Positions 1 through 8,160 are shown, counted from the first letter of the stretch. The stretch is 17,265 nt of DNA from Prevotellaceae bacterium (GCA_031278135.1 JAITKY010000031.1:1-17265); one strand, 5' to 3'. Numbers and translations are program-made. The notes: generated by a model not told the origin, from the sequence alone.

Positions 1-1
1 A

Positions 2-357
2 TGGAAATACGAATTACAAAAATTTGTCAACGAAACAAGATTGACCATAGAAGTAGTACATTTTCCTCCCGGTACAAGTAAATGGAACAAGATAGAACAC
101 CGATTATTTTCTTATATATATATATATATATATATATATCAAAAAATTGGCGTGGGCAACCATTAATAAGTTATCAGGTAATCGTAAGTCTTATAGCTAA
201 CACTATGACAACAACAGGATTAGTAAAAGTGTCCTGTGAAATAGATGATAAACAGTATGAAACAGGTATAGGAATTACGGATGAACAATTAGCTGAATTA
301 AATATTTGTCTAAATGAATTCCACGGCGAATGGAATTACAAAATTATACCAGAATAA
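2..357 (+). pseudogene. ISAzo13-family transposase, C-terminal part, frameshifted at a TA microsatellite
   Basis: This is the 3' end of an insertion-sequence transposase; the 5' end lies outside the window. Reading from base 2, the frame encodes a stretch containing HFPPGTSKWNKIEHRLFSYI, typical of the ISAzo13-type DDE transposase domain (Pfam 'Rhodopirellula transposase DDE domain'). The Glu of NKIEH (codon 95-97) is probably the last catalytic acidic residue. The frame then runs into a TA tract at 113-139. The rest of the protein (SKNWRGQPLISYQVIVSLIA, then a conserved FHGEWNYKI tail) continues in another frame to the TAA at 355-357. The two halves join perfectly as LFSYISKNWRG if the tract is only 7 bases long, so 20 extra bases (ten TA units) cause the break. 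As it stands, the gene should make a protein cut off just after the catalytic Glu. Family assignment is from recalled motifs and fairly secure; whether the break is fixed, reversible or an assembly error is unknown. Confidence 0.8.
113..139. repeat. TA dinucleotide microsatellite inside the transposase
   Basis: There are thirteen TA units plus a final T (27 bases). The tract sits between codons for the conserved LFSY and SKNWRG segments of the transposase, where 7 bases would be expected. Long TA tracts slip easily in replication; loss of one, four, seven or ten units would restore the reading frame. Confidence 0.9.
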
Positions 358-456
358 GGTCATGTTATTTCGTAACAATTCCTTTGTGGGAAAATTGGTT
401 ATAAATTGTTTGTGTGCAACATCTGACATATTGAAATACACTCAAACAGTCTTTTT
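358..456. other. Non-coding flank downstream of the transposase, possible IS end
   Basis: This stretch between the transposase stop codon and the tgt promoter should contain the right end of the insertion sequence and its junction with the host DNA. The other end of the element is outside the window, so no terminal inverted repeat or target-site duplication can be confirmed. I see no gene here. Confidence 0.4.
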
Positions 457-488
457 TTTACAGGAAAAGAAAAATATTTGTATCTTTG
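457..488 (+). promoter_or_regulatory. Bacteroidetes-type promoter for the tgt unit
   Basis: TATCTTTG at 481-488 matches the Bacteroidetes -7 element TAnnTTTG exactly. At the -33 position there is only a T-run (452-459), not a clean TTTG, so the upstream half is weak. It is placed about 35 bases before the small ORF at 523 and would drive that ORF together with tgt. Confidence 0.5.
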
Positions 489-522
489 CGCGGTCATTTG
501 TACAAATTTTGAAATATATAAA

Positions 523-677
523 ATGGAAAAAGAATTGATATTTGAAACTGTGCTGTCGGCTTCCGACAAAATTGCGTTTATCGAACGTGCAAAAAGCAAC
601 AGGGATACACATATTCCCTTGCAAAAATTATTTTTCAGGCAGTAATCGAACAGGGTTATAAAAGTTTCTATCCTTAA
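523..677 (+). pseudogene. Small hypothetical ORF before tgt, probably frameshifted
   Basis: An ATG at 523 after an A-rich leader opens a 40-residue frame starting MEKELIFETVLSASDKIAFI and ending at TAA 643-645. A second frame over the 3' part reads AKIIFQAVIEQGYKSFYP and stops at TAA 675-677, which overlaps the tgt start codon (TAATG). One extra base near 616-621 (CCC to CCCC, or a doubled G) joins them into a 51-residue protein that would be translationally coupled to tgt. I do not recognise the family. Position between a promoter and tgt, the sensible joined sequence and the stop/start overlap all suggest a real small gene with a one-base indel. It could also be a chance ORF. Confidence 0.35.
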
Positions 678-1819
678 TGAATTTTGAAAAGATAAAAGAC
701 GACGTCAAGACAAAGGCGCGAATGGGCAAAATCGTTACTGCTCACGGTATTATCAACACGCCGGTATTTATGCCTGTGGGAACTGCCGGGACGGTGAAAG
801 GCGTTTTCCACAAAGAACTTGAAGACGATATCAAAGCGCAGATTATTCTGGGAAACACGTATCATTTATATCTTCGTCCGGGATTGGAGACCATTAAAGA
901 AGCGGGAGGACTTCACCGCTTTGTGTCGTGGGACAAGCCGTTGTTGACCGACAGTGGTGGATTTCAAGTATTTTCACTGGCAGCAAACCGCAAAATCACT
1001 CCCGAAGGCTGTACTTTCAGGTCGCATATCGACGGGTCGAAACATTTTTTTTCTCCCGAAAACGTTATAGATATTCAGCGAGTTATCGGCGCCGACATAA
1101 TAATGGCGCTCGACGAATGTCCTCCGGGAACATCGGATTATAATTATGCAAGTAAATCGTTGACACTCACTCAGCAATGGCTCGAAAGATGTCTGAAACG
1201 GTTCGACGAAACAGAATCGCTTTACGGATACGAACAGACTGTCTTTCCGATAGTTCAAGGCTGTGTATATCCCGAATTACGCCGAAAAGCGGCGGAACAT
1301 GCCGTGTCGTTCAATCGTGACGGTTATTCGATTGGCGGATTGTCGGTTGGAGAACCGGCTGAGACGATGTACGAAATGATAGAAGTCGTCAATTCAATTC
1401 TTCCGGACGACAAACCACGCTATCTGATGGGTGTTGGGACGCCGGTAAATATTCTCGAAGGAATATCGCGTGGAATCGATATGTTTGACTGCGTAATGCC
1501 TACCCGAAACGGCAGAAATGGAATGCTTTTTACTTCGGAAGGCATCATAAACATCAGAAACAAACAGTGGGAAAGAGATTTTTCACCAATAGATCCCAAC
1601 GGTTTTTCATTTGTCGATAGATATTATTCTAAGGCATATTTGCGGCATCTGTTCATTTCGAAAGAAATGTTGGGCGCACAAATAGCAAGTATTCATAATC
1701 TTGCATTTTATCTGCAACTCACCGAAGATGCCCGAAACAAAATCAGCGAAGGCGTATTCGATGGATGGAAAAAAGCAATGATACCAAAACTAATGAACAG
1801 GTTTAAGGGATATGAATGA
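677..1819 (+). CDS. tgt: Queuine tRNA-ribosyltransferase
   Basis: Tgt swaps guanine 34 of tRNAs with GUN anticodons (Asp, Asn, His, Tyr) for the queuosine precursor preQ1, a cytoplasmic step of queuosine synthesis. The 380-residue length is normal. Family motifs seen: LTDSGGFQVFS with D92 as general acid/base, ALDECPP with substrate-binding D146, GGLSVGEP at 220-227, and MFDCVMPTRNGRNG with D271 as nucleophile. An odd point is the zinc site: the usual CxCxxC is replaced around residues 309-314 (DPNGFSFVD), although the histidine of IHNLAFY (H340) remains. The start overlaps the stop of the preceding small frame (TAATG), pointing to translational coupling. The identity is secure; the missing zinc cysteines may be a lineage trait. 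Confidence 0.97.
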   Translation: MNFEKIKDDVKTKARMGKIVTAHGIINTPVFMPVGTAGTVKGVFHKELEDDIKAQIILGNTYHLYLRPGLETIKEAGGLHRFVSWDKPLLTDSGGFQVFSLAANRKITPEGCTFRSHIDGSKHFFSPENVIDIQRVIGADIIMALDECPPGTSDYNYASKSLTLTQQWLERCLKRFDETESLYGYEQTVFPIVQGCVYPELRRKAAEHAVSFNRDGYSIGGLSVGEPAETMYEMIEVVNSILPDDKPRYLMGVGTPVNILEGISRGIDMFDCVMPTRNGRNGMLFTSEGIINIRNKQWERDFSPIDPNGFSFVDRYYSKAYLRHLFISKEMLGAQIASIHNLAFYLQLTEDARNKISEGVFDGWKKAMIPKLMNRFKGYE

Positions 1820-1880
1820 TAAGATTTATGTAATATTGAAACATGAAATAAAGAATAAAGATTACTAAAAAAATTATAGA

Positions 1881-4322
1881 ATGAATAAAAAAAGTATGTT
1901 TACATTTTTTCTAACCTTGGGCTTTGCATTTACGATGCAGGCTCAGGTTGGAAAAAGTTATGGATTCGGGCAGCGGCCCGAAAATCTCCGGAGTCTCGCA
2001 CAACAGTTTGCTGCTCCCGCCGACGACTATAAGCCACACGCATGGTGGCACTGGCTCGGTACAAATTACTCGAAAGAAGGAATGACCCTCGATTTGCAGG
2101 CGATGAAAGAAGCCGGTATTGGCGGAGTGGTTGTGTTCAACGCTCCCTCGTGGTTAGATCCTGCCAAAAACCCGTGGCAACACCAGACTTATCGCAGTGT
2201 CACCTACTGGGACGCTTTGCAGCATGCACTTGCTGAAGCTAAAAGGCTCAACATGACCGTCGGGATACATAACACTCCCGGATGGTCAACCACCGGCGGA
2301 CCATGGGTGTTGCCTGAAGACGGAATGCAGGCGGTCGCTTACAGCAAAACGCCCGTGAAAAGCGGTGCAAAAGTCAAAACGGCTCTTCCAAATCCATGTG
2401 AAGACGCCAAAACGGCACAATACTTCAAAGATGTCGCCGTCATTGCTGTGCCCGCAAACAAAGACATTGCCACAGACGAAATAATCGACATTTCGCAACA
2501 CATGGACGCAAACGGCGTTTTAGAATGGCAGGCGCCGGCAGGAGAGTGGACGATTTACCGTGTCGGGCATTTTCCGACTATGACACACTCGCATCCGACT
2601 CCCGACGACGTTGCTGAATACGCACTCGAAGCCGATAAAATGAATCCCACAGCGACTGTAAAGCACTGGAACAATGTTCTGAATCCTTTCATCGATCGCT
2701 TTGGAGATTACATCGGCACAACATTCAAGTACATCTGGATCGACAGTTATGAAGCCGGCGATCAGAACTGGTCGCCGAATTTCCGTGCCGAATTTATCCG
2801 CATCAAAGGTTACGACCCGGTGTTTCAACTTGTGATGGCGGACGTGCGTGGCGACAACATCATTTCCCCAAAATATTACGGACTGCATTATCCCGAAAAC
2901 GCCGCCCCCGAAACAAGACGTTTCCTGCGTGATCATGCCGAAGTAGTTAACCGTCTGTTTCTCGACTGTTTTCGAATCGGTAAGGAGATGGTGAACAAAA
3001 CCGGATTTACGCTTTGTTGGGAACCGTATTGCAGTTGGGGAGAAGGACCGTTCGACATGCGCGAAGGCGTTAGTATAGCCGATATTCCCGTTACTGAATT
3101 TTGGATACATAGCGGCGATATCCTTGGCAACGAGACTCTTGCGAAAGCCTCGTCCGCCAGCAAAAAGCGTATCATCGGCGCCGAAGCATTCACTGGAATG
3201 GAGGCGACATGCAAATATACGGAGACACCGCAAATGTTAAAGCACCCTGCTGATATGGGGTACTCTTACGGTGTCAATATGTATTTCCTGCATTCGTGGG
3301 CACACAATCCTTTCCCCGACAAATACCAGCCCGGATTTTCTTTTGCGCATTACGGCACTCATTTCAGTCGCAATCAGACATGGTTCGAACCCGGAAAGGC
3401 TTTTTTCACGTATCTCGCACGTTGTCAGATGCTTTTACAGCAAGGATCGTTCGTTTCGTTAAATGGAGAAGTGCTTCGCCGCAGCACTCCCGAAGCCGAA
3501 ATATTCTTTGTACGCAACACCGGCGGCGCTCAACTGAAAGTTCTTGAATTTCCTGTTACCGACCGTGTCCCGGAGTTGTGGGATGCTTACGAAGGCGTTA
3601 TCAAGAGCGCAGAACAATGGAGTCAAAATGATAACAAGACAACTATATCGCTCGCAATGGGCGAAGATGCGTCGATATTCGTCATTTTCCCCGCCCACAA
3701 AACCAGCTATGCAAAACTTCCGGTACGAAAAGAGACGAAGGCGACTGTTGATATTCTTGGCGGCAAATGGACAGTTCTATTCAAACCCAAAACTGGAGAA
3801 GAGCCATTCAGCAGAACATTTTCGTCGCTTGTCGATTTTAGTAAACAGGACGACGACGACGTCAAATATTTTTCGGGAACAGCAGTGTATGAGACAACAA
3901 TACAGATGAAATCGTCGGATTTGTCGGCAAACAGGGCTGTAACATTAAATATCGACGAACTGTATGATATTGCGGAAATCGAAGTAAACGGGAAAAAAGC
4001 GGGCGTATTATGGCATCCGCCTTATCGAGCCGACATAACGGCATACCTGAAATCGGGCGCCAACACTCTGAAAATCCACGTGACAAATACATGGATCAAC
4101 CGCTTAATCGGTGACGAGCAGTATCCCGAAGATTTCGAATGGACAGATAAAAATCAGGGTTTGCGGGCAATGACGGGTTTACCGGAATGGTTCGTGAAAA
4201 ACGAGCAGCGTCCCGTAAAAGAACGGAAAACGTTCATCCCATGGTATTATTATAACAAAGACTCGCCGCTTCAACCGGCTGGATTAATCGGTCCGGTAAC
4301 ATTGCGCAGACAGGAATTTTGA
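1881..4322 (+). CDS. Exported GH106-like alpha-L-rhamnosidase family protein
   Basis: This 813-residue protein is probably a glycoside hydrolase of the GH106 / alpha-L-rhamnosidase type (Pfam Glyco_hydro_106), removing rhamnose from plant or microbial glycans outside the cytoplasm. The first 21 residues form a signal peptide (MNKK, then a hydrophobic core, ending near MQA-Q), with no lipobox cysteine. The N-terminal catalytic barrel shows PHAWWHWLGTNYSKEG and an MKEAGIGGVVVFN segment typical of the family. Candidate catalytic acids lie in CWEPYCSWGEG (E381, E388), TEFWIHSGD (E406) and GAEAFTG (E435); which are used cannot be told from sequence alone. Near residues 689-760 a jelly-roll, GH2-like sugar-binding region reads VNGKKAGVLWHPPYRADI. 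It is shorter than many GH106 enzymes (often about 1000 residues or more), so the substrate may differ. It lies 61 bases after tgt without a clear promoter of its own. Confidence 0.82.
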   Translation: MNKKSMFTFFLTLGFAFTMQAQVGKSYGFGQRPENLRSLAQQFAAPADDYKPHAWWHWLGTNYSKEGMTLDLQAMKEAGIGGVVVFNAPSWLDPAKNPWQHQTYRSVTYWDALQHALAEAKRLNMTVGIHNTPGWSTTGGPWVLPEDGMQAVAYSKTPVKSGAKVKTALPNPCEDAKTAQYFKDVAVIAVPANKDIATDEIIDISQHMDANGVLEWQAPAGEWTIYRVGHFPTMTHSHPTPDDVAEYALEADKMNPTATVKHWNNVLNPFIDRFGDYIGTTFKYIWIDSYEAGDQNWSPNFRAEFIRIKGYDPVFQLVMADVRGDNIISPKYYGLHYPENAAPETRRFLRDHAEVVNRLFLDCFRIGKEMVNKTGFTLCWEPYCSWGEGPFDMREGVSIADIPVTEFWIHSGDILGNETLAKASSASKKRIIGAEAFTGMEATCKYTETPQMLKHPADMGYSYGVNMYFLHSWAHNPFPDKYQPGFSFAHYGTHFSRNQTWFEPGKAFFTYLARCQMLLQQGSFVSLNGEVLRRSTPEAEIFFVRNTGGAQLKVLEFPVTDRVPELWDAYEGVIKSAEQWSQNDNKTTISLAMGEDASIFVIFPAHKTSYAKLPVRKETKATVDILGGKWTVLFKPKTGEEPFSRTFSSLVDFSKQDDDDVKYFSGTAVYETTIQMKSSDLSANRAVTLNIDELYDIAEIEVNGKKAGVLWHPPYRADITAYLKSGANTLKIHVTNTWINRLIGDEQYPEDFEWTDKNQGLRAMTGLPEWFVKNEQRPVKERKTFIPWYYYNKDSPLQPAGLIGPVTLRRQEF

Positions 4323-4376
4323 CCGACCTCACAGGTTTATAAGCAGAAGACCCTTCTAAAAATGTATGCTTTTTTT

Positions 4377-4433
4377 AACTGCAAAGTCGCATAAGGCACG
4401 AAATTTTTGTGTTAATTATGTGGCTTTGTTGTT
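4377..4433. repeat. Imperfect palindrome (hairpin) of about 57 bases
   Basis: The left arm begins AACTGCAAAGTCGCATAA and the right arm ends TTATGTGGCTTTGTTGTT. The reverse complement of the right arm, AACAACAAAGCCACATAA, matches the left with only a few mismatches. Intergenic palindromes of this 'GCAAAG...CTTTG' type resemble short dispersed repeats that I recall from Bacteroidetes genomes. It could act as a transcription end for the GH106-like gene, but there is no classic GC stem followed by a T run. Confidence 0.55.
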
Positions 4434-4591
4434 ATATTCTTTTTAGGATGTGTAAAAAAAATTTATATTGCGGTGTACAGCAAGCAAAAAGTCCGAAGAC
4501 TGAGACTCCAATCTGATGGAAAGCATGATCTGTGCACTGTATTTGGTGTCCTCACGGAAATTTTGTTGTACATCCATACTTTTTGTCATCG

Positions 4592-4620
4592 TTGTGATTA
4601 AAAAAAATTGTATACTTTTG
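4592..4620 (+). promoter_or_regulatory. Bacteroidetes-type promoter for the phosphomutase gene
   Basis: TACTTTTG at 4613-4620 fits the -7 consensus TAnnTTTG. A TTGTG at 4592-4596 is an approximate -33 element with somewhat short spacing. It lies 33 bases upstream of the ATG at 4654 and supports that start. Confidence 0.5.
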
Positions 4621-4653
4621 CCTCGTGATTTAAATTGTAAAAAGTTATATAAT

Positions 4654-6045
4654 ATGGCATTAATTAAGTCTATTTCAGGGATAAGAGGGACTATCGGCGG
4701 GCAACCGGGCGAGGCTTTGACTCCTTTGGATATTGTTAAATTTGCGGGGGCCTATTCCGTGTGGATTAAGGAAAGGCGCAAAACGTGCGGACGACTGAAA
4801 GTTGTTGTCGGCAAAGATGCCCGTCTTTCGGGAGATATGGTGAATCGATTGATTTCCGGAACATTGATCGCTTCGGGAGTAGATGTGATCGATTTAGGAC
4901 CGGCGACAACCCCTACAGTGGAAATGGCTGTAACGGGGCTTCATGCTGACGGCGGCATCATTCTCACTGCAAGTCATAACCCGAAACAGTGGAACGCTTT
5001 GAAACTGCTGAACGAACAAGGCGAATTTCTAAGCGACGCCGACGGAAAAGCATTGCTGGCAATTGCCGGAAAAGCGGAATTTAATTTTGCCGAAGTCGAT
5101 AATCTCGGACAAATAACTTACAACGACACATATACCGACGAGCATATCAAGGCTGTGTTGAAGTTACCTTTGGTGGACATCGACGCTATCTACAGAGCGA
5201 ATTTCAAGGTAGTAGTCGATGCGGTAAATTCGGTGGGAGGAATTGCAATCCCGAGATTATTAACGTCTCTGGGCGTTCATGTCGTTGAATTGAACTGCAC
5301 GCCCGACGGACAGTTTCCGCATAATCCGGAACCGCTTCCGGAAAATTTGACGGAGATTGCCGGCGTCGTATCCCGACAGGACGCTGATTTGGGAATAGTT
5401 GTCGATCCAGATGTTGACAGGTTGGCGCTCGTTTGCGAGGACGGTTCGTTTTTTGGCGAAGAATACACTTTGGTTGCAGTAGCCGACTATGTGCTTGGAA
5501 AAACCGCCGGCAACACCGTGTCGAATCTTTCATCGTCGAGAGCGTTGAAAGATATCACCGAAAAACATGGCGGTCAATACTTTTCTTCGGCTGTCGGCGA
5601 AGTGAACGTCGTCGCCGAAATGAAACGGGTAAATGCAGTCATTGGCGGCGAAGGAAACGGCGGAGTGATTTATCCCGAACTGCATTATGGACGCGACGCT
5701 TTGGTTGGCGTAGCGCTGTTCCTTTCGCTTCTTGCGCAAAAAAAAATAAAATGTTCGGAACTGAGAGCGCAATATCCCGATTATTTTGTATCGAAAAACA
5801 AAATCACGCTTACTCCCGATACCGATATCGACAAGATTTTGCAAAAAGTAAAAGATAAATATTCGTCGCACCGTATTTCGGATATCGACGGTGTGCGAGT
5901 CGATTTCAACAGCGAAAAGAAATGGGTGCATCTCCGGAAATCAAACACCGAACCGATAATCAGGATATACGCCGAAGCGCCATCCGAAAAAGATGCCTCG
6001 ACGCTGGCAAAACAGGTGATGGAAGTTATAAACGATGAACGATAA
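4654..6045 (+). CDS. glmM: Phosphoglucosamine mutase / phosphomannomutase family protein
   Basis: This 463-residue cytoplasmic enzyme belongs to the alpha-D-phosphohexomutase superfamily, which moves phosphate between C1 and C6 of a hexose. GlmM makes glucosamine-1-phosphate for UDP-GlcNAc and thus for peptidoglycan and LPS; sister families act on mannose or glucose. Motifs seen: ISGIRGT near the N-terminus; TASHNP with the phosphoserine S107; the metal-binding DPDVDR (D251, D253, D255); the sugar-specificity loop GEGNGG at 332-337; and the phosphate-binding RKSNTEP at 428-434. The start at 4654 is chosen because MALIKSISGIRGT is the family N-terminus and a promoter lies just upstream, although the frame stays open to 4516. 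The GEGNGG loop fits GlmM-like and bifunctional Bacteroidetes/archaeal mutases. Because a mannose-1-phosphate guanylyltransferase lies in the same window, a phosphomannomutase role is possible. The superfamily is certain, the exact sugar less so. Confidence 0.9.
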   Translation: MALIKSISGIRGTIGGQPGEALTPLDIVKFAGAYSVWIKERRKTCGRLKVVVGKDARLSGDMVNRLISGTLIASGVDVIDLGPATTPTVEMAVTGLHADGGIILTASHNPKQWNALKLLNEQGEFLSDADGKALLAIAGKAEFNFAEVDNLGQITYNDTYTDEHIKAVLKLPLVDIDAIYRANFKVVVDAVNSVGGIAIPRLLTSLGVHVVELNCTPDGQFPHNPEPLPENLTEIAGVVSRQDADLGIVVDPDVDRLALVCEDGSFFGEEYTLVAVADYVLGKTAGNTVSNLSSSRALKDITEKHGGQYFSSAVGEVNVVAEMKRVNAVIGGEGNGGVIYPELHYGRDALVGVALFLSLLAQKKIKCSELRAQYPDYFVSKNKITLTPDTDIDKILQKVKDKYSSHRISDIDGVRVDFNSEKKWVHLRKSNTEPIIRIYAEAPSEKDASTLAKQVMEVINDER

Positions 6046-6056
6046 AATTGTCAGTA

Positions 6057-8090
6057 ATGAAAAATGTTTATTTAATATTAATTATATTGTCTGTTTCGTG
6101 TAAACAGGCTGTTAATACAGAGAATAATATGGAAAAATATATTCCGGCAACGGTAGTTGATGAAACTGTTAAAGAGATAGAATCGAAATATCCTCATGCA
6201 GATAAAGAACTCATCCGTAGAGGAGTGAAATTGACAGGCGACTTTTGGATTGCTGCCGATGGTTCTGCCGATGATTTTAAGGCGTTTTGCGTCAATAATT
6301 ACAGTGAAGATAAAAAGCCGCTGTTAGACCGTTTTGCAAAAAATATGGAGACTGTTTTCGGTCGTTTCAGTCAGATTTCGAAAGAGATGCAGTTTCCCGT
6401 ACATGTAGGAAACGAGCCTCTGCTCTCGATAGACGAAATTTTTGCTTCGTGGTCGCCATTTGCGCATGTCAACGACGACTGGTTCGATAATAAACTTGCG
6501 ATGATATTGCATCTCAACTTTCCTTATTATTCGTTGGACGAAAGGAATGGCAAGGGTTTGCAGTGGACAGCCGATGAAAATGCAGCCGTAAATCTCGGAT
6601 TACATTTTGCTTCACGAACGCCGGGCAAGTTGCAACAGGAAGCCGGTGAAATCGCCACACGCGCCGAATTGTATATCAGCAACTACAATATTTATATGCA
6701 CAATATTGTCGATGAAAACGGCAAACGATATTTCCCCGAAGATATGCGACTTATCTCGCATTGGGGGTTGCGCGACGAACTGAAAAGCAACTACGCCGAT
6801 AAATCGGAAACAGGGCTTTTGAAACAAAAACTGATATACGATTTAATGACCAGAATCATTTATCAGGAAATACCACAGGAACTGATAAATGCCAAAGGGA
6901 ATGACTATTGTCCAACAAATAACAGGTTTTTCAAAGACGGACAGGAAACGGCATTCGAGCGCGAAAAAGATGTCCGATATGCTTTTTTGCTCGAAGTATT
7001 TCGTAGCGCCAAAGCGATGGATAAATATTCGCCTTTGTATCCCGACGCCATAAAACGCGCCTTCGATCAGGGATTGGAGATGACTTTCGAAGAAGTCGAA
7101 ACGATGTTCACGACTTTTCTGTCAGCTGCTGTAAGCAAAGAGGTTGGAAAAATTATCCGCGAACGCTTGGGACGTCCTCTGCAACCGTACGACATTTGGT
7201 ACGACGGGTTCAAGACGCGCAGTTCGATAAGCGACGAAGAGTTATCGTCGAAAACTTCCGGACTGTTTCCAGATGCGAAAGCGCTGGAAAAACATCTTCC
7301 CGATATTCTTCAACACCTGGGATATACAAAGGAACGCTCCGAAGCAATATGCCGGTATGTCGCCGTCGATGCAGCCAGAGGGTCGGGACATGCTATGGGC
7401 GCTTCGATGAAAGACGACATTTCGCGGTTGAGAGTACGGATACCGGAAACGGGGCTTAACTACAACGGTTTCAACATCGCCATGCACGAATTTGGTCATA
7501 ACGTCGAACAAACGGTCAGTCTCTACGACGTTGATAATTATCTCAACAGCGGAATCCCAAACACTGCTTTTACTGAGGCTCTTGCCTTCCTGTTCCAGAA
7601 ACGCGACCTCGATGTGCTGGGATTTAAGGAAAACAACCCCGACAAAGCAAAATTCACTGTCATGGATAATTATTGGAATGCTTTCGAAATCATGGGTGTA
7701 GCGCTTGTCGACATGTACGCGTGGAAATGGATGTATGCCAATCCCAACGCAAAACCCGGCGACCTGAAAACAGCAATAATAAACATCGCTAAAGACGTGT
7801 GGAACAAATACTATGCTCCGGTATTCGACGTCAGCGACAGTCCGGTTCTGGCTGTTTACTCTCACATGATCAGTTATCCTCTTTATCTGGCAGCATATCC
7901 GGTTGGTCATCTTATCGAATTTCAACTGGAACAGCATCTGGAAGGCAAAAATTTCGCAGCCGAAATCGACCGGATATTCAGCATTGGACACTGCGCTCCA
8001 AACGTTTGGATGACAAAAGCCACCGGAAAAAAACTCTCTGTCGAACCGTTCATCCTCAGCACACAGACGACACTAAATCTGTTTAATTAG
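6057..8090 (+). CDS. M3-like zinc metallopeptidase lipoprotein
   Basis: This 677-residue protein carries a gluzincin active site: HEFGH at residues 477-481 and a downstream acidic residue in FTEALAF (E507). That gives HEXXH-25 residues-E, close to the spacing of peptidase family M3 (oligopeptidase F / thimet oligopeptidase type). It would cleave peptides with the zinc held by H477, H481 and E507. The N-terminus MKNVYLILIILSVSCKQ looks like a lipoprotein signal peptide with the modified cysteine at residue 15, so it is probably membrane-anchored outside the cytoplasm. The ATG at 6057 is preferred over an in-frame TTG at 6048 because it gives a clean signal peptide. It begins 11 bases after the phosphomutase stop, so the two are probably co-transcribed. 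The rest of the sequence is divergent and I cannot assign a substrate. Confidence 0.7.
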   Translation: MKNVYLILIILSVSCKQAVNTENNMEKYIPATVVDETVKEIESKYPHADKELIRRGVKLTGDFWIAADGSADDFKAFCVNNYSEDKKPLLDRFAKNMETVFGRFSQISKEMQFPVHVGNEPLLSIDEIFASWSPFAHVNDDWFDNKLAMILHLNFPYYSLDERNGKGLQWTADENAAVNLGLHFASRTPGKLQQEAGEIATRAELYISNYNIYMHNIVDENGKRYFPEDMRLISHWGLRDELKSNYADKSETGLLKQKLIYDLMTRIIYQEIPQELINAKGNDYCPTNNRFFKDGQETAFEREKDVRYAFLLEVFRSAKAMDKYSPLYPDAIKRAFDQGLEMTFEEVETMFTTFLSAAVSKEVGKIIRERLGRPLQPYDIWYDGFKTRSSISDEELSSKTSGLFPDAKALEKHLPDILQHLGYTKERSEAICRYVAVDAARGSGHAMGASMKDDISRLRVRIPETGLNYNGFNIAMHEFGHNVEQTVSLYDVDNYLNSGIPNTAFTEALAFLFQKRDLDVLGFKENNPDKAKFTVMDNYWNAFEIMGVALVDMYAWKWMYANPNAKPGDLKTAIINIAKDVWNKYYAPVFDVSDSPVLAVYSHMISYPLYLAAYPVGHLIEFQLEQHLEGKNFAAEIDRIFSIGHCAPNVWMTKATGKKLSVEPFILSTQTTLNLFN

Positions 8091-8095
8091 TGTCT

Positions 8096-8130
8096 TTTGT
8101 GTGCTATATCAGAATTTTTGTATAATTTTG
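8096..8130 (+). promoter_or_regulatory. Bacteroidetes-type promoter for the PorW/SprE-like gene
   Basis: TTTG at 8096-8099 is followed after 21 bases by TATAATTTTG (8121-8130), which contains TAnnTTTG at 8123-8130. The element lies just after the metallopeptidase stop and 30 bases before the ATG at 8161, so a separate transcript is likely. Confidence 0.6.
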
Positions 8131-8160
8131 CGCATGTTTTATTCGAAAAAAAATGAATGC

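Larger units (their letters stand above)
4323..4653. other. 331-base intergenic region between the GH106-like gene and the phosphomutase
   Basis: There is no convincing gene. It holds an imperfect palindrome at 4377-4433 and a promoter-like -7 element at 4613-4620. The phosphomutase frame is open upstream to 4516, but the extra 46 residues are low-complexity and unlike the family N-terminus, so they are treated as untranslated. Confidence 0.6.

Noticed and set aside
2520..3233. 237-residue frame on the minus strand inside the GH106-like gene
   Set aside because: It lies fully antisense to a gene with clear family motifs, resembles no family I know and has no promoter or ribosome-binding context.
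4516..4653. Upstream extension of the phosphomutase frame
   Set aside because: The extra 46 residues do not resemble the family N-terminus and overlap the likely promoter; MALIKSISGIRGT at 4654 is the standard start.
7242..7991. 249-residue frame on the minus strand inside the metallopeptidase gene
   Set aside because: It is antisense to the HEFGH-containing coding sequence; the protein is cysteine- and histidine-rich noise typical of shadow frames.
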